Part shown: one piece after another, positions 53,932-63,506 of the stretch | Position numbering within the stretch: position 1 is the stretch's first letter | Layout: every line of letters starts with the position of its first letter | NCBI GenBank assembly: GCA_013289955.1 | Contig: JABCYZ010000015.1 | Coordinates: forward strand, 1 to 64,000 | From: Acidobacteriota bacterium | GTDB lineage: Bacteria > Acidobacteriota > Terriglobia > Acidiferrales > UBA7541 | Length of the DNA stretch: 64,000 nucleotides | Direction of reading: 5' to 3' | Notes under the pieces: model-generated | Databases searched by the model: none | Seen by the model: the letters and a program-made list of their open reading frames with translations, nothing else | What the model was told of the DNA's origin: nothing | Position numbers and translations under genes: made by a program

Positions 53932-55185
53932 ATGCGGCAAAACGACGCGGCCGAGCAAAAGGAATGGATTTACGACTGGAACCTGGCCGCAGCGCCGCTT
54001 ATCGCTCCGGGCACGCACGTGCTGCTCAACGACGAAACGCTTCGCGACGGACTGCAAAATCCGAGTGTTCACGACCCTGGCCTTGAAGAAAAAATCGAAA
54101 TCCTTCACCTGATGGAGGCGCTCGGCATCGATTCGCTCAACATTGGATTGCCCGGCGCAGGGGCGCGCGCCGTCGAGCATGTCGAAGCCCTCGCCCGAGA
54201 AATCGTCACCAGGCGCATGAAGATTAAACCCAACTGCGCCGCTCGCACGATCGAAGCCGACATCCGCCCCATCGCAGAAATATCGCAGCGCGTGGGCATA
54301 GCCATCGAAGCTGCGACTTTCCTGGGTTCGAGCCCTATCCGGCGGCTCGTCGAAGACTGGACAGTCGAACATCTCCTGCGCACCACCGAAAGAGCGGTGA
54401 AGTACGCGATCGAGCACGGACTTCCGTCCATGTACGTGACGGAAGACACGATCCGAACCGACCCGGACACGGTGAGGCGTCTTTACTCGACGGCGATTCG
54501 CAGCGGTGCGCGGGCCATCGTGCTGTGCGACACCGTTGGCCACGCCCTTCCGAGCGGCGCATACAATCTGGTGAAATTCGTAATCGAAGAAGTCGTCAAG
54601 CCCAGCGGCGAGAAAATTCGCGTGGATTGGCACGGCCACAACGACCGCGGTTTGGCCATCGCGAATTCACTTGCAGCGATTGCGGCCGGCGCCGATCAAG
54701 TGCACGCTGCCGCCAATTCGCTCGGGGAGCGCGTCGGCAACACGCCGATGGAATTGATGCTGGTAAACTTGCGCCTCATGGGCGTGATCCGTCAGGATCT
54801 GTCGCGGCTCAGGGAATATTGCGAAAAGGTTGCAAAAGCCACGCACACCGTCATTCCGCCGAACTACCCCGTCATCGGGCGAGATGCTTTCCGCACCGCC
54901 ACCGGCGTGCACGCCGCCGCCATTATCAAGGCGTTTCACAAGGGAAACGAAGCGCTCGCCGATTCCGTCTATAGCGGCGTGCCTTCGCATCTCTTCGGAC
55001 TCGATCAAGTGATCGAAATCGGCCCCATGAGCGGCAAATCCAACGTGCTTTATTGGCTCGAGCGCCACAAAATTCCAGCCGACGACGCGCTTGTCAATCG
55101 CATCTTCGATGCCGCCAAGCAATCGGCGCGAGTTCTGACGGACGCGGAAGTTTCGGCACTCTGCGCCGAGGCCACACGCCATTGA
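53932..55185 (+). CDS. LeuA/HMGL-family acyltransferase or lyase
   Basis: 417 residues of the DRE-TIM metallolyase superfamily. LNDETLRDGLQ carries the metal-binding and base residues, AARTIEADIRPI and LCDTVGHALPSG follow, and HGHNDRGLAIANSLAAIAAG provides the HxH metal ligands. The C-terminal subdomain (GRDAFRTATGVHAAAI) is as in 2-isopropylmalate and homocitrate synthases, but the regulatory LeuA dimer domain is absent, so it would not be feedback-inhibited by leucine. Which 2-oxo acid it uses is open. GGGAGCGAG before the ATG at 53932 is the ribosome site. Confidence 0.85.
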   Translation: MRQNDAAEQKEWIYDWNLAAAPLIAPGTHVLLNDETLRDGLQNPSVHDPGLEEKIEILHLMEALGIDSLNIGLPGAGARAVEHVEALAREIVTRRMKIKPNCAARTIEADIRPIAEISQRVGIAIEAATFLGSSPIRRLVEDWTVEHLLRTTERAVKYAIEHGLPSMYVTEDTIRTDPDTVRRLYSTAIRSGARAIVLCDTVGHALPSGAYNLVKFVIEEVVKPSGEKIRVDWHGHNDRGLAIANSLAAIAAGADQVHAAANSLGERVGNTPMELMLVNLRLMGVIRQDLSRLREYCEKVAKATHTVIPPNYPVIGRDAFRTATGVHAAAIIKAFHKGNEALADSVYSGVPSHLFGLDQVIEIGPMSGKSNVLYWLERHKIPADDALVNRIFDAAKQSARVLTDAEVSALCAEATRH

Positions 55186-55247
55186 ACGGAGCAACAGCGC
55201 GTAGCAGGGCAGTGAAACAGGTCCTTGTTTGGGTTATCCTCTTCGCT

Positions 55248-56492
55248 ATGCCGGTTCGCACTTCCCTCGCCCGACACACCACACGCTCCGGTTCCCCGGG
55301 TCAACTTGGCGAAAACGCCCAGGTGCGCGCGGCCCTCGAATGGTTCGCTCCCAATCTCAATTGGATCAATGGCCAGCAAGCTCGCTTGACCGAAATTCCC
55401 GCCCCTCCCTTTCAGGAAGGCCAGCGCGCGGTGGAAGTGAAAGCCCTCCTCGCCTCCGCCGGCCTCAGCGTTCAAGTGGATTCCACGGGCAACGTGATTG
55501 GTGAACTCCGCGGCGTAAACGAAAAGGAAATCGTCGTGCTCTCCGCGCATTTGGACACCGTCTTCCCGGCCGGAACGGACGTGAAAGTGCGCCACCAGGC
55601 GAGCCGCATGTTCGCGCCCGGCATTTCTGACAACGGCACGGGCCTCGCCGCGCTCGCAGCCATCGCGCGCGCGATTCACGAAGCGCAAATCAAGCCGCAG
55701 CGGACAATGCTATTTGTTGCCGACGTCGGAGAAGAGGGCGAAGGCAATCTCCGCGGTATGCGCGCGCTCGTCGACACCTATCGCGGCCGCCTCAAGGCTG
55801 TGATCGTGCTGGACGGTGCGGGCACCGATCACGTCACGACCATTGCGCTTGCCTCGCGCCGGCTCGAAGTGGTGATTAACGGCCCCGGCGGGCATAGCTG
55901 GTCGGACTTCGGCATGCCCAATCCCATTAATGCGCTGGTTCGCGGCTCCGTCCGCTTTATCAATACGAAAGTTCCCGCATCGCCGCGCACAACTTTTAAC
56001 CTCGGGCAAATCGAGGGTGGTACCTCGATCAACTCCATTCCGTACGAGGCCCGCCTCAAGGTGGATGTGCGCTCGGAAAGCGAGAGCGAGCTTCTGCGCC
56101 TCGAGTCGGCTCTCAGAGAGTGCATGGCCGCCGGCGTTCGCGACGAAATGGAGTCGTCGCGCGACCGTTCCCGAGGCAAGCTGGAATGGAAGGTCGAGCT
56201 CCTTGGCAGCCGCCCGGGTGGCGAATTGGCGGCACAGTCGCCTCTTCTTGCGGCATTGCGCGCGGCCGATGCTATCTTGGAAAACGAATCACGGATTGAG
56301 CGTTCTTCGACCGATGCAAATATTCCTCTCTCTCTCGGTATCGACGCGATTTCGATCGGCGCGGGAGGCAGCGGCGGAGGCGCACACTCGCTCCAGGAAT
56401 GGTATGACCCGACGGGCCGCGAAATGGGATTGAAACGCGCCCTGCTCACGCTGCTTGGAATCGCGGACCTGGCGCCGGAGAAAACGAAATGA
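55248..56492 (+). CDS. M20-family metallopeptidase (PepT-like)
   Basis: From the ATG at 55248 the protein has 414 residues; an in-frame GTG at 55212 would add a short hydrophobic stretch. The zinc site is recognisable: HLDTVFP, SDNGTGLAA (bridging Asp), VGEEGEGNLRG (catalytic Glu pair), LDGAGTDHVT, the dimerisation-domain GPGGHSWSDFG and the final AHSLQEWYDPTG histidine. It is likely a di- or tripeptidase or an amidohydrolase. The stop overlaps the following amidohydrolase gene by four bases, so the two are co-translated. Confidence 0.88.
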   Translation: MPVRTSLARHTTRSGSPGQLGENAQVRAALEWFAPNLNWINGQQARLTEIPAPPFQEGQRAVEVKALLASAGLSVQVDSTGNVIGELRGVNEKEIVVLSAHLDTVFPAGTDVKVRHQASRMFAPGISDNGTGLAALAAIARAIHEAQIKPQRTMLFVADVGEEGEGNLRGMRALVDTYRGRLKAVIVLDGAGTDHVTTIALASRRLEVVINGPGGHSWSDFGMPNPINALVRGSVRFINTKVPASPRTTFNLGQIEGGTSINSIPYEARLKVDVRSESESELLRLESALRECMAAGVRDEMESSRDRSRGKLEWKVELLGSRPGGELAAQSPLLAALRAADAILENESRIERSSTDANIPLSLGIDAISIGAGGSGGGAHSLQEWYDPTGREMGLKRALLTLLGIADLAPEKTK

Positions 56493-58216
56493 AGATTCGC
56501 GGGACCAGCTTGCTGTATTTAAGCGGGATTGTCCTTTTGAGTTTTTGTGCCGGGATATTTGTTCTGCGTGCAAAGGGGCAAGCGGCGCAGAGCGAGTCGC
56601 ACATCACTGTTTATTTGCACGGCCGGATTTATACCAATGATCCTGCCCAGCCGTGGGCCGATGCCATGGCCATTCGCGACGGCAAAATTCGTTGCGTTGG
56701 GAAAATTGATTTTGTCTTGCTCGAATGCGGCGGAAACGATCCCAGCACAGAGACCATTCAGTTGCGGGGCAAATTTGTCATGCCCGGTTTCAACGATGCG
56801 CATGTGCACCTCGGCAGCGCCGGCGCGGACATGCTTTCCGTACGTCTGAATGGCGTTGCGAGCATCGAAGAACTCGAGAAGCGCGTAGCCGATGCCGTCG
56901 CGCAGCACAAAGAAGGCGAGTGGATCACGGGCAGCGGTTGGGATCACACGCTCTGGGCCGACAAGAAATTTCCCAACAAACAAGAGCTCGATGCGGTCGC
57001 TCCGAAGAATCCCGTCTTTCTCGTGCACGTCTCGGGTCACGTAGCCGTCGCCAACACGCTTGCGCTGCAGCACGGCGAAATCAAGCTGGACACTCCGAAC
57101 CCACCCGGCGGCATGATCGAACGCGACACGGCCGGCGCAGCCACGGGCATGCTCGAGGAAGATTCCGCGATGAGCCTGGTTTCGGCCAGGATTCCAGACC
57201 TCAAATCCGATCAGCGGCGCCGAGGCATCCAGATGGTGCTTGCCGATGCTGCCAGAAACGGGGTGACCTCGGCGCAGGATTTTTCTGATTGGTCCGATTT
57301 TCTCGTCTATGTGCAGCTGAAAGAAGAAGGGAAGCTCACTCTGCGCATCACCGAATGGCTCCCTTTTCTTGAGCCCATGGATCAGCTGCTGAATATGCGC
57401 GCACAAGGCGGCACGACCGACCCGTGGCTAAAGACCGGAGCGCTGAAGGGCTTTACCGACGGTGCACTGGGCTCACGCACCGCGGCCATGCTCCTGCCGT
57501 ACTCGGATGATCCCTCGACGAGCGGGATCCTGACGAATGATCCGGAAAAGCTCCGCACCATGGCTATCGAGCGCGACAAAGCCGGCTTCCAGATCAATTT
57601 TCACGCCATCGGCGACCGCGCCAATCACGTGGCGCTCGACGTCTTCGAGGCCGTGGCCAAAGCCAACGGCCCGCGCGACCGCCGCGACCGCATCGAGCAC
57701 GCACAGGTGCTTGGTCCGGATGACTTGCCGCGTTTCGCGCAGCTTAAAGTGATCGCTTCCATGCAGCCATCCCACGAAACCACCGACATGCGCTGGGCCG
57801 GCTCCCGGCTCGGTCCCGACCGCTCGAAAGGCGCGTATGCCTGGGCCTCTCTCCTAAAGAGCGGAGCGCGTCTCGCCTTCGGCACCGATTACGACGTCGA
57901 GCCCATCAACCCGATGCGCGGCCTCTACGCTTGCGTGACTCGCGAGCTGCCGGAGGGAGGGCCAGCGGGTGGATGGGAGCCGCAGGAAAAAATCTCTCTG
58001 GAGGATTGCCTTCGCGCCTACACGTCCGGCTCCGCCTACGCGCAATTCGAGGAAGGGAAGAAGGGCGAGCTGAAAGTCGGCGAATACGCGGACTTCATCG
58101 TGCTCTCAAACGACATTACGAAGATTCCGCCGCCGCAGTACACGAAGACTACCGTTCTTCTCACGGTCGTGGGTGGCCGCACGGTCTACGCCCTGGACCC
58201 AAGTTCTCTCCAGTAG
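56489..58216 (+). CDS. Exported amidohydrolase (YtcJ-like, Amidohydro_3)
   Basis: 575 residues with an N-terminal signal/anchor (LLYLSGIVLLSFCAGIFVL). The metal-dependent hydrolase barrel has FNDAHVHLGSAG (HxH), a long insertion domain, FTDGALGSRTA, NFHAIGDRANH, RIEHAQVL and the closing aspartate in FGTDYDVEPINP. Members of this group cleave cyclic or linear amides; the substrate is unknown. Overlap with the M20 peptidase gene suggests both handle peptides or related amides, one outside and one inside the inner membrane. Confidence 0.9.
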   Translation: MKIRGTSLLYLSGIVLLSFCAGIFVLRAKGQAAQSESHITVYLHGRIYTNDPAQPWADAMAIRDGKIRCVGKIDFVLLECGGNDPSTETIQLRGKFVMPGFNDAHVHLGSAGADMLSVRLNGVASIEELEKRVADAVAQHKEGEWITGSGWDHTLWADKKFPNKQELDAVAPKNPVFLVHVSGHVAVANTLALQHGEIKLDTPNPPGGMIERDTAGAATGMLEEDSAMSLVSARIPDLKSDQRRRGIQMVLADAARNGVTSAQDFSDWSDFLVYVQLKEEGKLTLRITEWLPFLEPMDQLLNMRAQGGTTDPWLKTGALKGFTDGALGSRTAAMLLPYSDDPSTSGILTNDPEKLRTMAIERDKAGFQINFHAIGDRANHVALDVFEAVAKANGPRDRRDRIEHAQVLGPDDLPRFAQLKVIASMQPSHETTDMRWAGSRLGPDRSKGAYAWASLLKSGARLAFGTDYDVEPINPMRGLYACVTRELPEGGPAGGWEPQEKISLEDCLRAYTSGSAYAQFEEGKKGELKVGEYADFIVLSNDITKIPPPQYTKTTVLLTVVGGRTVYALDPSSLQ

Positions 58217-59270
58217 GGCAAGCCGGTTCGACCACGATTTGTCCACTCAATCGCCGAGCCACAGATGGGTGACTTGGTTGGCAGGTTTTCTTGGCCGTGA
58301 GTCTCTTGTCCCTGCCCTTTTGTACCAGCGGAAGCGAATCGCTGAGTTGCATGATCCGAGGCGTTACGGTCGTCGAAGCGCCTCCCAGTCCCGCAAAATG
58401 AGTGGCGGAAGTTTGAAACATTCAACGGCACTCCGTTGTTGCCGAGATGGAGGCCCGTAAGCGGGCTGATGCATCCCGCGCCATTCGCACAATTGGGGTT
58501 CGGCATTTTCGGCCCGTTCAGGTCTCTTCCCTCACACCCGCTCTCTACGAAGCTCAGGCGATCGATGGTTTTTCTCTTGATGGCTGCGCGATCCCTGTGT
58601 AGATCAGAAAAAGAAAGTGGAGCGGGATGTTTTCTGAGTGCTCGACTTGCGAGCTCCGCGCAATGCCGGTTTTGCTCTGAATTCAAACCAGGAACCGTGC
58701 TGTCAAAGTCTAGTGCCATGCAAGTATGTAGCGCGCTCGAGGGCGCAAGTACTGGGACGTACAGTCCCTCGATCTGAAGCTCCTCCATCCCTTTCATCAA
58801 ATAAATCTAAATTTTACATGGCAATCCATCAGATTCCCGTTGACAAACTTTCGCAGGGGCAATATATAAGCCGCCTACAACCCTGTGGTGGGGTTGCCGT
58901 TGCCAGGTGCTATCAGCAAGATTTGCGGTGATTTTGAATTGCCGCTTGGGCGGGAGCATTTCTTCGCACGTCGAGCTGTGCACAAGGCAATCTTTGATCT
59001 CCTATGAAACCATGTAGCGAAATATGACGGGACGTATATCGGTGCAAGGGCAATTGATATCAAGTTTAGATAATTTATAGAGAGCATTCGGTTTAACTTT
59101 TTTTCCGACAATGGTAGCTGGCTTGCAAATGTCTTTGCCATACGGTTTCTTTTGTGGTGGTTGCCCCATTCAAGGAAAGTTCAGATCTTTCAGAGTAGTT
59201 GGCTCTGTTTGATTTTTTTTACCTGCTCGAGATGTTTAGGGCTGTAAAGGCCCATCCAGGAGGTAGTTGA
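58217..59270. other. 1-kb stretch without a gene, with promoter and long leader
   Basis: Open frames cross it (minus 58186-58800, plus 58436-58777), but their composition is not protein-like, they lack ribosome sites, and the minus one is antisense to the end of the amidohydrolase gene. The strongest signal is the promoter at 58840-58868, about 400 bp before the TonB-receptor gene. The DNA from there to 59270 is AT-richer than its surroundings, as expected for a regulatory region or long 5' leader. Confidence 0.5.
58840..58868 (+). promoter_or_regulatory. Strong promoter candidate upstream of the TonB-receptor gene
   Basis: A perfect TTGACA (58840-58845), a 17-bp spacer and TATATA (58863-58868). 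Transcription from here would give a leader of about 400 bases before the ATG at 59271, beginning with a small hairpin CAACCC/GGGTTG. A second promoter nearer to the gene cannot be excluded. Confidence 0.55.
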
Positions 59271-62200
59271 ATGTCAAGTAAGCGAGTGGCTCTGCTCCTA
59301 GCTGCGTTGTTTAGTTTCTTTGCTGTGGTTCCGTCGCCGCTGTTCGCACAAACGGCTGGATCTGGTGAGGTCGTCGGTACAGTTACCGATCCCTCGGGAG
59401 GCGCTGTTGTGGGTGCCACGGTGACGTTGACCGATACCTCGACCAGCACCACGAGAACAGCAGTGACGAATGATACCGGCAGGTACATCTTAGTGGACAT
59501 CCGCGGCGGGAATTACAACCTGACCGTTAGCAAGACAGGCTTTCGAATCTCGAAGCTGGTTGACCAGCAGGTCACCGTTGGATCAACGCTCACTCTGAAC
59601 GTTACGCTTGAAATTGGCTCGGTTGCCGAGACGGTCGAGGTCACGGTCACTGCAGGCGCGGAACTTCAGACGATGAACGCAACAGTAGGCAACACGATCA
59701 CGGGAGTCACGCTGGCGTCTCTTCCCGCGATTGGCGGCGACGTCAGCACTTTCGTGGCGTTGCAACCTGGTGTTGGCCCGGATGGCAGCGTGGCGGGCGC
59801 GGTCGTCGACCAGAGCACGTTTATGCTCGATGGCGGACAGAACACGAACGACATGGACGGCAGTATGCAGGTTTATACGCCGAGCTTCGGCGGCGACCCG
59901 ACGGGCGGCATCGCGGCAGGCAACGGTCTTCGTGGCGGCGCTTCCGCTGGCGGCGTGCCGACAGGTGTTATGCCCACGCCCTCTGACAGCGTTGAAGAAT
60001 TCAAGGTAAATACCACTGGCCAAACCGCCGACTTCAATACCTCGGCTGGCGCGCAGGTGCAGGTGGTTACCAAGCGCGGAACAAACGCCTGGCACGGAAC
60101 GGCGTACGAATATTATCTCGACAACAATTTCAATGCCAACACCTGGCAAAACAACAACAGCGGCACTCCGCTCCCGAGTTTCCACTACAACCGCTTCGGC
60201 GGCGCTATTGGCGGTCCGCTGGTCAAGAGGGAATTTCTCGGCGGAAAAACCTACTTTTTCGCAAACTACCAGGGGTTCCGCTGGAACAATACCGTAACCG
60301 AGGAAAGAGTGGTTCCTTCGGCGTCCATGCGCCTCGGAATCCTTCACTTCTCGAACGATCCGACCGGAAACACAACCTGCAGTAATAGCAGCGTTAGCGG
60401 CTGCACTGCGTACAACCTCAATCCGTATCCAGTCACGGACCCCCTGACCGGTGCGCTGCTCCCGGCCAGCACGCTTGATCCCCGCCTTATCGGAATCAAT
60501 CCCACGGTTGTGGCACTCTGGAAGCTCATGCCAGCGGGCAACGATCCAGCCTGCGGCAATGGCCTTCTCGGCTCCCGGTGCGACACCGTTAACGGAATCG
60601 GCTTCGTTGGCAACATGAGCGTTCCGCAAGACGACAACTTCGGCGTCGCTCGCATCGACCACGATTTCGGTGCGAAATGGCACTTCACCAGCAGTTACCG
60701 ATACTACAAGCTGACGCGCGCTACCAGCAGCCAGACGGACATCGCCAGCGGCGAGCCCGTTTCGACATCTAGCCGTCCGCAGCAGCCTTGGTACTATGTT
60801 GCAGGCCTGACCACCAACATCACCTCGAATACCACGAACGACCTCCACTACAGTTACTTGCGCAACTACTGGTCGTGGGGAGATGCCGGCGGCGGACCTC
60901 AACTGAGCGGACTCGGCGGGGCCCTGGAACCGTTTGGCGAGACCTCACAGGCTCTTACCCCTTATAACGTCGACACCCAGGATATTCGTACTCGTTTCTG
61001 GGATGGCAAGGATAATTTCCTGCGCGACGATATCACTATGCTGAAGGGCAACCATCTCTTTACCTTCGGCGGCGCCTACCAGCACAATTGGGATTATCAT
61101 CAGCGCACCGACAACGGTGGCGGCATCAACTACTCCCCCACCTACGAGCTTGGCCAATCAAACGGCGCTCCCGACGTCACTGGCATTCCCGCGGCTCCCG
61201 CCGGCATCAGCACCACGACTTGGGATCGCGACTACGCTGCAGTACTGGGAATCGTTACGACAGCACAAGTCGCCTACACACGCACGGGCGCGAACCTGGC
61301 GTTGAACCCACCTCTCACCCCAGCGTTCGACAAGAGCAGCATCCCTTACTACAACGTCTACTGGAGCGATAGCTGGCGCGTAAAGCCGACGGTCACGTTG
61401 ACCTACGGCCTGGGTTGGACCCTCGAAATGCCTCCGACAGAAGCCCAAGGCAAGCAAGTGGAGCTGGTCGATCAGAGCGGGCAGCAGGTCGATGTTGAGT
61501 CCTACCTCAGGCAGCGCGAGACGGCTGCTTTGGCCGGCCAGGTGTATAACCCCGAGGTCGGTTTCGCCCTCGTTGGGAACACCGGTTCCGGCCAGAAATA
61601 TCCCTACCTGCCCTTCTACGGCTCCTTCAGCCCGCGTGTCGCACTTGCCTGGGCTCCGAAGTATAGCGACGGCATCCTTGGCAAGGTGGTCGGAGATGGA
61701 AAATCCGTCGTACGCGGCGGTTACAGCCGAGTCTACGGACGCCTGAACGGCGTGGATCAAGTGCTGGTGCCCTTGCTCGGCACGGGCCTTATCCAGCCCG
61801 TCACTTGTTCTGCTCCGCTCATGAATGGCACTTGCGGTACGACGGCCACTGCTGCGACTGCTTTCCGCATCGGTGTAGACGGCGATACGGCTCCGATTCC
61901 TGCGCCGTCGCCGACGTTGCCCCAGCCAGTCTATCCCGGCGTTAACAACGTCTCGGCAGCTGCCGGCGAAGCCTTGGACCCGCATTTCCGGCCCAACGTC
62001 GTGGACTCCTTCGACCTAACCATCCAGCGCCAGCTGTCCAACAAGCTGTTGCTCGAAGTGGGCTACATCGGTCGTCGCATCACCCACGAGTACCAGCCTA
62101 TCAACATCAACGCCGTGCCTTACATGATGACGCTAGGCGGGCAGCAATTCGCCAAAGCCTACGCCGGTGTTGAGACCCAGTTGGGCTGCTTGCAAGGGCA

Positions 62201-63338
62201 AAATGCTTGCGGCGCAAACATTCCGCAACAAGCGGTAGGCGAGTCTAACGCCGCTTACAAGGCCGCTCTCATCAGTTATGCCAACACCTTTTCATCGCAG
62301 CCGTTCTTCGAGGCCGCCCTAGCGGGGACTGGTTATTGTGCTGGTTTTGCAAGCTGCACATCAGCGGCTGTTTTCAACGAGCTGAATAATTTCCAGCAGC
62401 AAAACGTGTGGAGCTTGTGGAGTGACCTCGACAACGGCGGGTACAATTTCCCCCGCAGCATGTTGAACACGCCCATCGTTGGCGGTCCGCTGGATTGCGG
62501 ACCGAGTACGGCGCCCACCACTTGCGGCGGTAGCGGACAGTTGACCAGCGGCGTGGCTGTGAACGCCAGCGTCGGCTACGGCAATTACAACGCCGGCTTC
62601 GTTTCCCTTAAGATGAACAATTGGCACGGTCTTACCTTGCAGCAGAATTTCACCATGAGCAAGGCGCTCGGTACTGGCGCTTTCGTTCAGGCCACCAGCG
62701 AATACACTCCTGATGATCCTTTCAACCTTCAGGAAATGTATGGCCCTCAAGGATTCGACCGCAAATTCGTTTACAACATCCTCGCGGTTTACGAGGTGCC
62801 GTTCTATAAGAATCAGCAGGGTTTCCTTGGCCACGTTCTCGGTGGTTGGAACCTCTCCCCGATCTTCACTGCGGGCAGCGGCTTGCCGTTGTACTGCAAC
62901 ACCAACACCGATGCCCAAGCTTTCGGTTCGGGTGACGGCTCCAACTTCTTCGACAACGAGCAGTGCTTGCAGGTCTCGCCAACGAACCCTGGCAGCGCCA
63001 CGGTTCATAACAACGGCGGGAGTCCTAACATCTTCGCGAACCCCGCTGCCTCTTATGCGTCCTTCCGCGCGCCGATTTTGGGCGTAGACGGGCAGGATGC
63101 TGGCGTTGGCCCGATCCGCGGATTGCCCTACTGGAACTTGGACATGAGCCTGAGGAAGAACATCAGAATCTCCGAGCGGTTCAGCGCGGAGTTCCAGTTC
63201 CTCTGCCTGAATACTTTGAACCATATGCAATTCTCCGATCCGACTCTCCAGATGGGAAGCCCCTCGAGTTGGGGGCAGCTCAGCACGCAGGGCAACACGC
63301 CTCGCCAAATGGAATTCGGCATCCGGCTGAAGTTCTAA
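59271..63338 (+). CDS. TonB-dependent receptor, Oar-like, with carboxypeptidase-regulatory domain
   Basis: 1355 residues. A signal peptide (VALLLAALFSFFAVVPSPLFAQ) is followed by a Cna-B/carboxypeptidase-regulatory beta domain at about 33-115 (VVGTVTDPSGGAVVGATVTL), a plug domain (about 120-260, with MLDGGQNTNDMDG) and a long 22-strand-type barrel that ends in phenylalanine (FGIRLKF), the outer-membrane insertion signal. AGGAGG before the ATG is one of the best ribosome sites in the window. Family members import or bind large polymers at the surface; the ligand is unknown. No ExbBD/TonB genes are adjacent. A perfect terminator follows. Confidence 0.94.
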   Translation: MSSKRVALLLAALFSFFAVVPSPLFAQTAGSGEVVGTVTDPSGGAVVGATVTLTDTSTSTTRTAVTNDTGRYILVDIRGGNYNLTVSKTGFRISKLVDQQVTVGSTLTLNVTLEIGSVAETVEVTVTAGAELQTMNATVGNTITGVTLASLPAIGGDVSTFVALQPGVGPDGSVAGAVVDQSTFMLDGGQNTNDMDGSMQVYTPSFGGDPTGGIAAGNGLRGGASAGGVPTGVMPTPSDSVEEFKVNTTGQTADFNTSAGAQVQVVTKRGTNAWHGTAYEYYLDNNFNANTWQNNNSGTPLPSFHYNRFGGAIGGPLVKREFLGGKTYFFANYQGFRWNNTVTEERVVPSASMRLGILHFSNDPTGNTTCSNSSVSGCTAYNLNPYPVTDPLTGALLPASTLDPRLIGINPTVVALWKLMPAGNDPACGNGLLGSRCDTVNGIGFVGNMSVPQDDNFGVARIDHDFGAKWHFTSSYRYYKLTRATSSQTDIASGEPVSTSSRPQQPWYYVAGLTTNITSNTTNDLHYSYLRNYWSWGDAGGGPQLSGLGGALEPFGETSQALTPYNVDTQDIRTRFWDGKDNFLRDDITMLKGNHLFTFGGAYQHNWDYHQRTDNGGGINYSPTYELGQSNGAPDVTGIPAAPAGISTTTWDRDYAAVLGIVTTAQVAYTRTGANLALNPPLTPAFDKSSIPYYNVYWSDSWRVKPTVTLTYGLGWTLEMPPTEAQGKQVELVDQSGQQVDVESYLRQRETAALAGQVYNPEVGFALVGNTGSGQKYPYLPFYGSFSPRVALAWAPKYSDGILGKVVGDGKSVVRGGYSRVYGRLNGVDQVLVPLLGTGLIQPVTCSAPLMNGTCGTTATAATAFRIGVDGDTAPIPAPSPTLPQPVYPGVNNVSAAAGEALDPHFRPNVVDSFDLTIQRQLSNKLLLEVGYIGRRITHEYQPININAVPYMMTLGGQQFAKAYAGVETQLGCLQGQNACGANIPQQAVGESNAAYKAALISYANTFSSQPFFEAALAGTGYCAGFASCTSAAVFNELNNFQQQNVWSLWSDLDNGGYNFPRSMLNTPIVGGPLDCGPSTAPTTCGGSGQLTSGVAVNASVGYGNYNAGFVSLKMNNWHGLTLQQNFTMSKALGTGAFVQATSEYTPDDPFNLQEMYGPQGFDRKFVYNILAVYEVPFYKNQQGFLGHVLGGWNLSPIFTAGSGLPLYCNTNTDAQAFGSGDGSNFFDNEQCLQVSPTNPGSATVHNNGGSPNIFANPAASYASFRAPILGVDGQDAGVGPIRGLPYWNLDMSLRKNIRISERFSAEFQFLCLNTLNHMQFSDPTLQMGSPSSWGQLSTQGNTPRQMEFGIRLKF

Positions 63339-63368
63339 CTACTTCCGGCGAGTTTTGAGACTTGCCGC

Positions 63369-63404
63369 AAAACGGGGAAGGCCGCAACGGCCTTCCCCGT
63401 TTTT
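63369..63404 (+). terminator. Rho-independent terminator of the TonB-receptor gene
   Basis: AAAACGGGGAAGGCCG pairs with CGGCCTTCCCCGTTTT over 16 bp around a 3-base loop (CAA), followed by more T. It begins 30 bp after the stop codon. Confidence 0.92.
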
Positions 63405-63506
63405 GTATTTCGCCGACCCGGGACGGATCGATCCGCGCCAGGGCATTGTCACTCCTCGTCGCGGGAATTAAACGGACGCGCCCGCCACCCCGAGGCTGCG
63501 CCACCG

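Noticed and set aside
58186..58800. 204-codon minus-strand frame in the long gap before the TonB-receptor gene
   Set aside because: It overlaps the end of the amidohydrolase gene in antisense, has no ribosome site and its composition is random-like.
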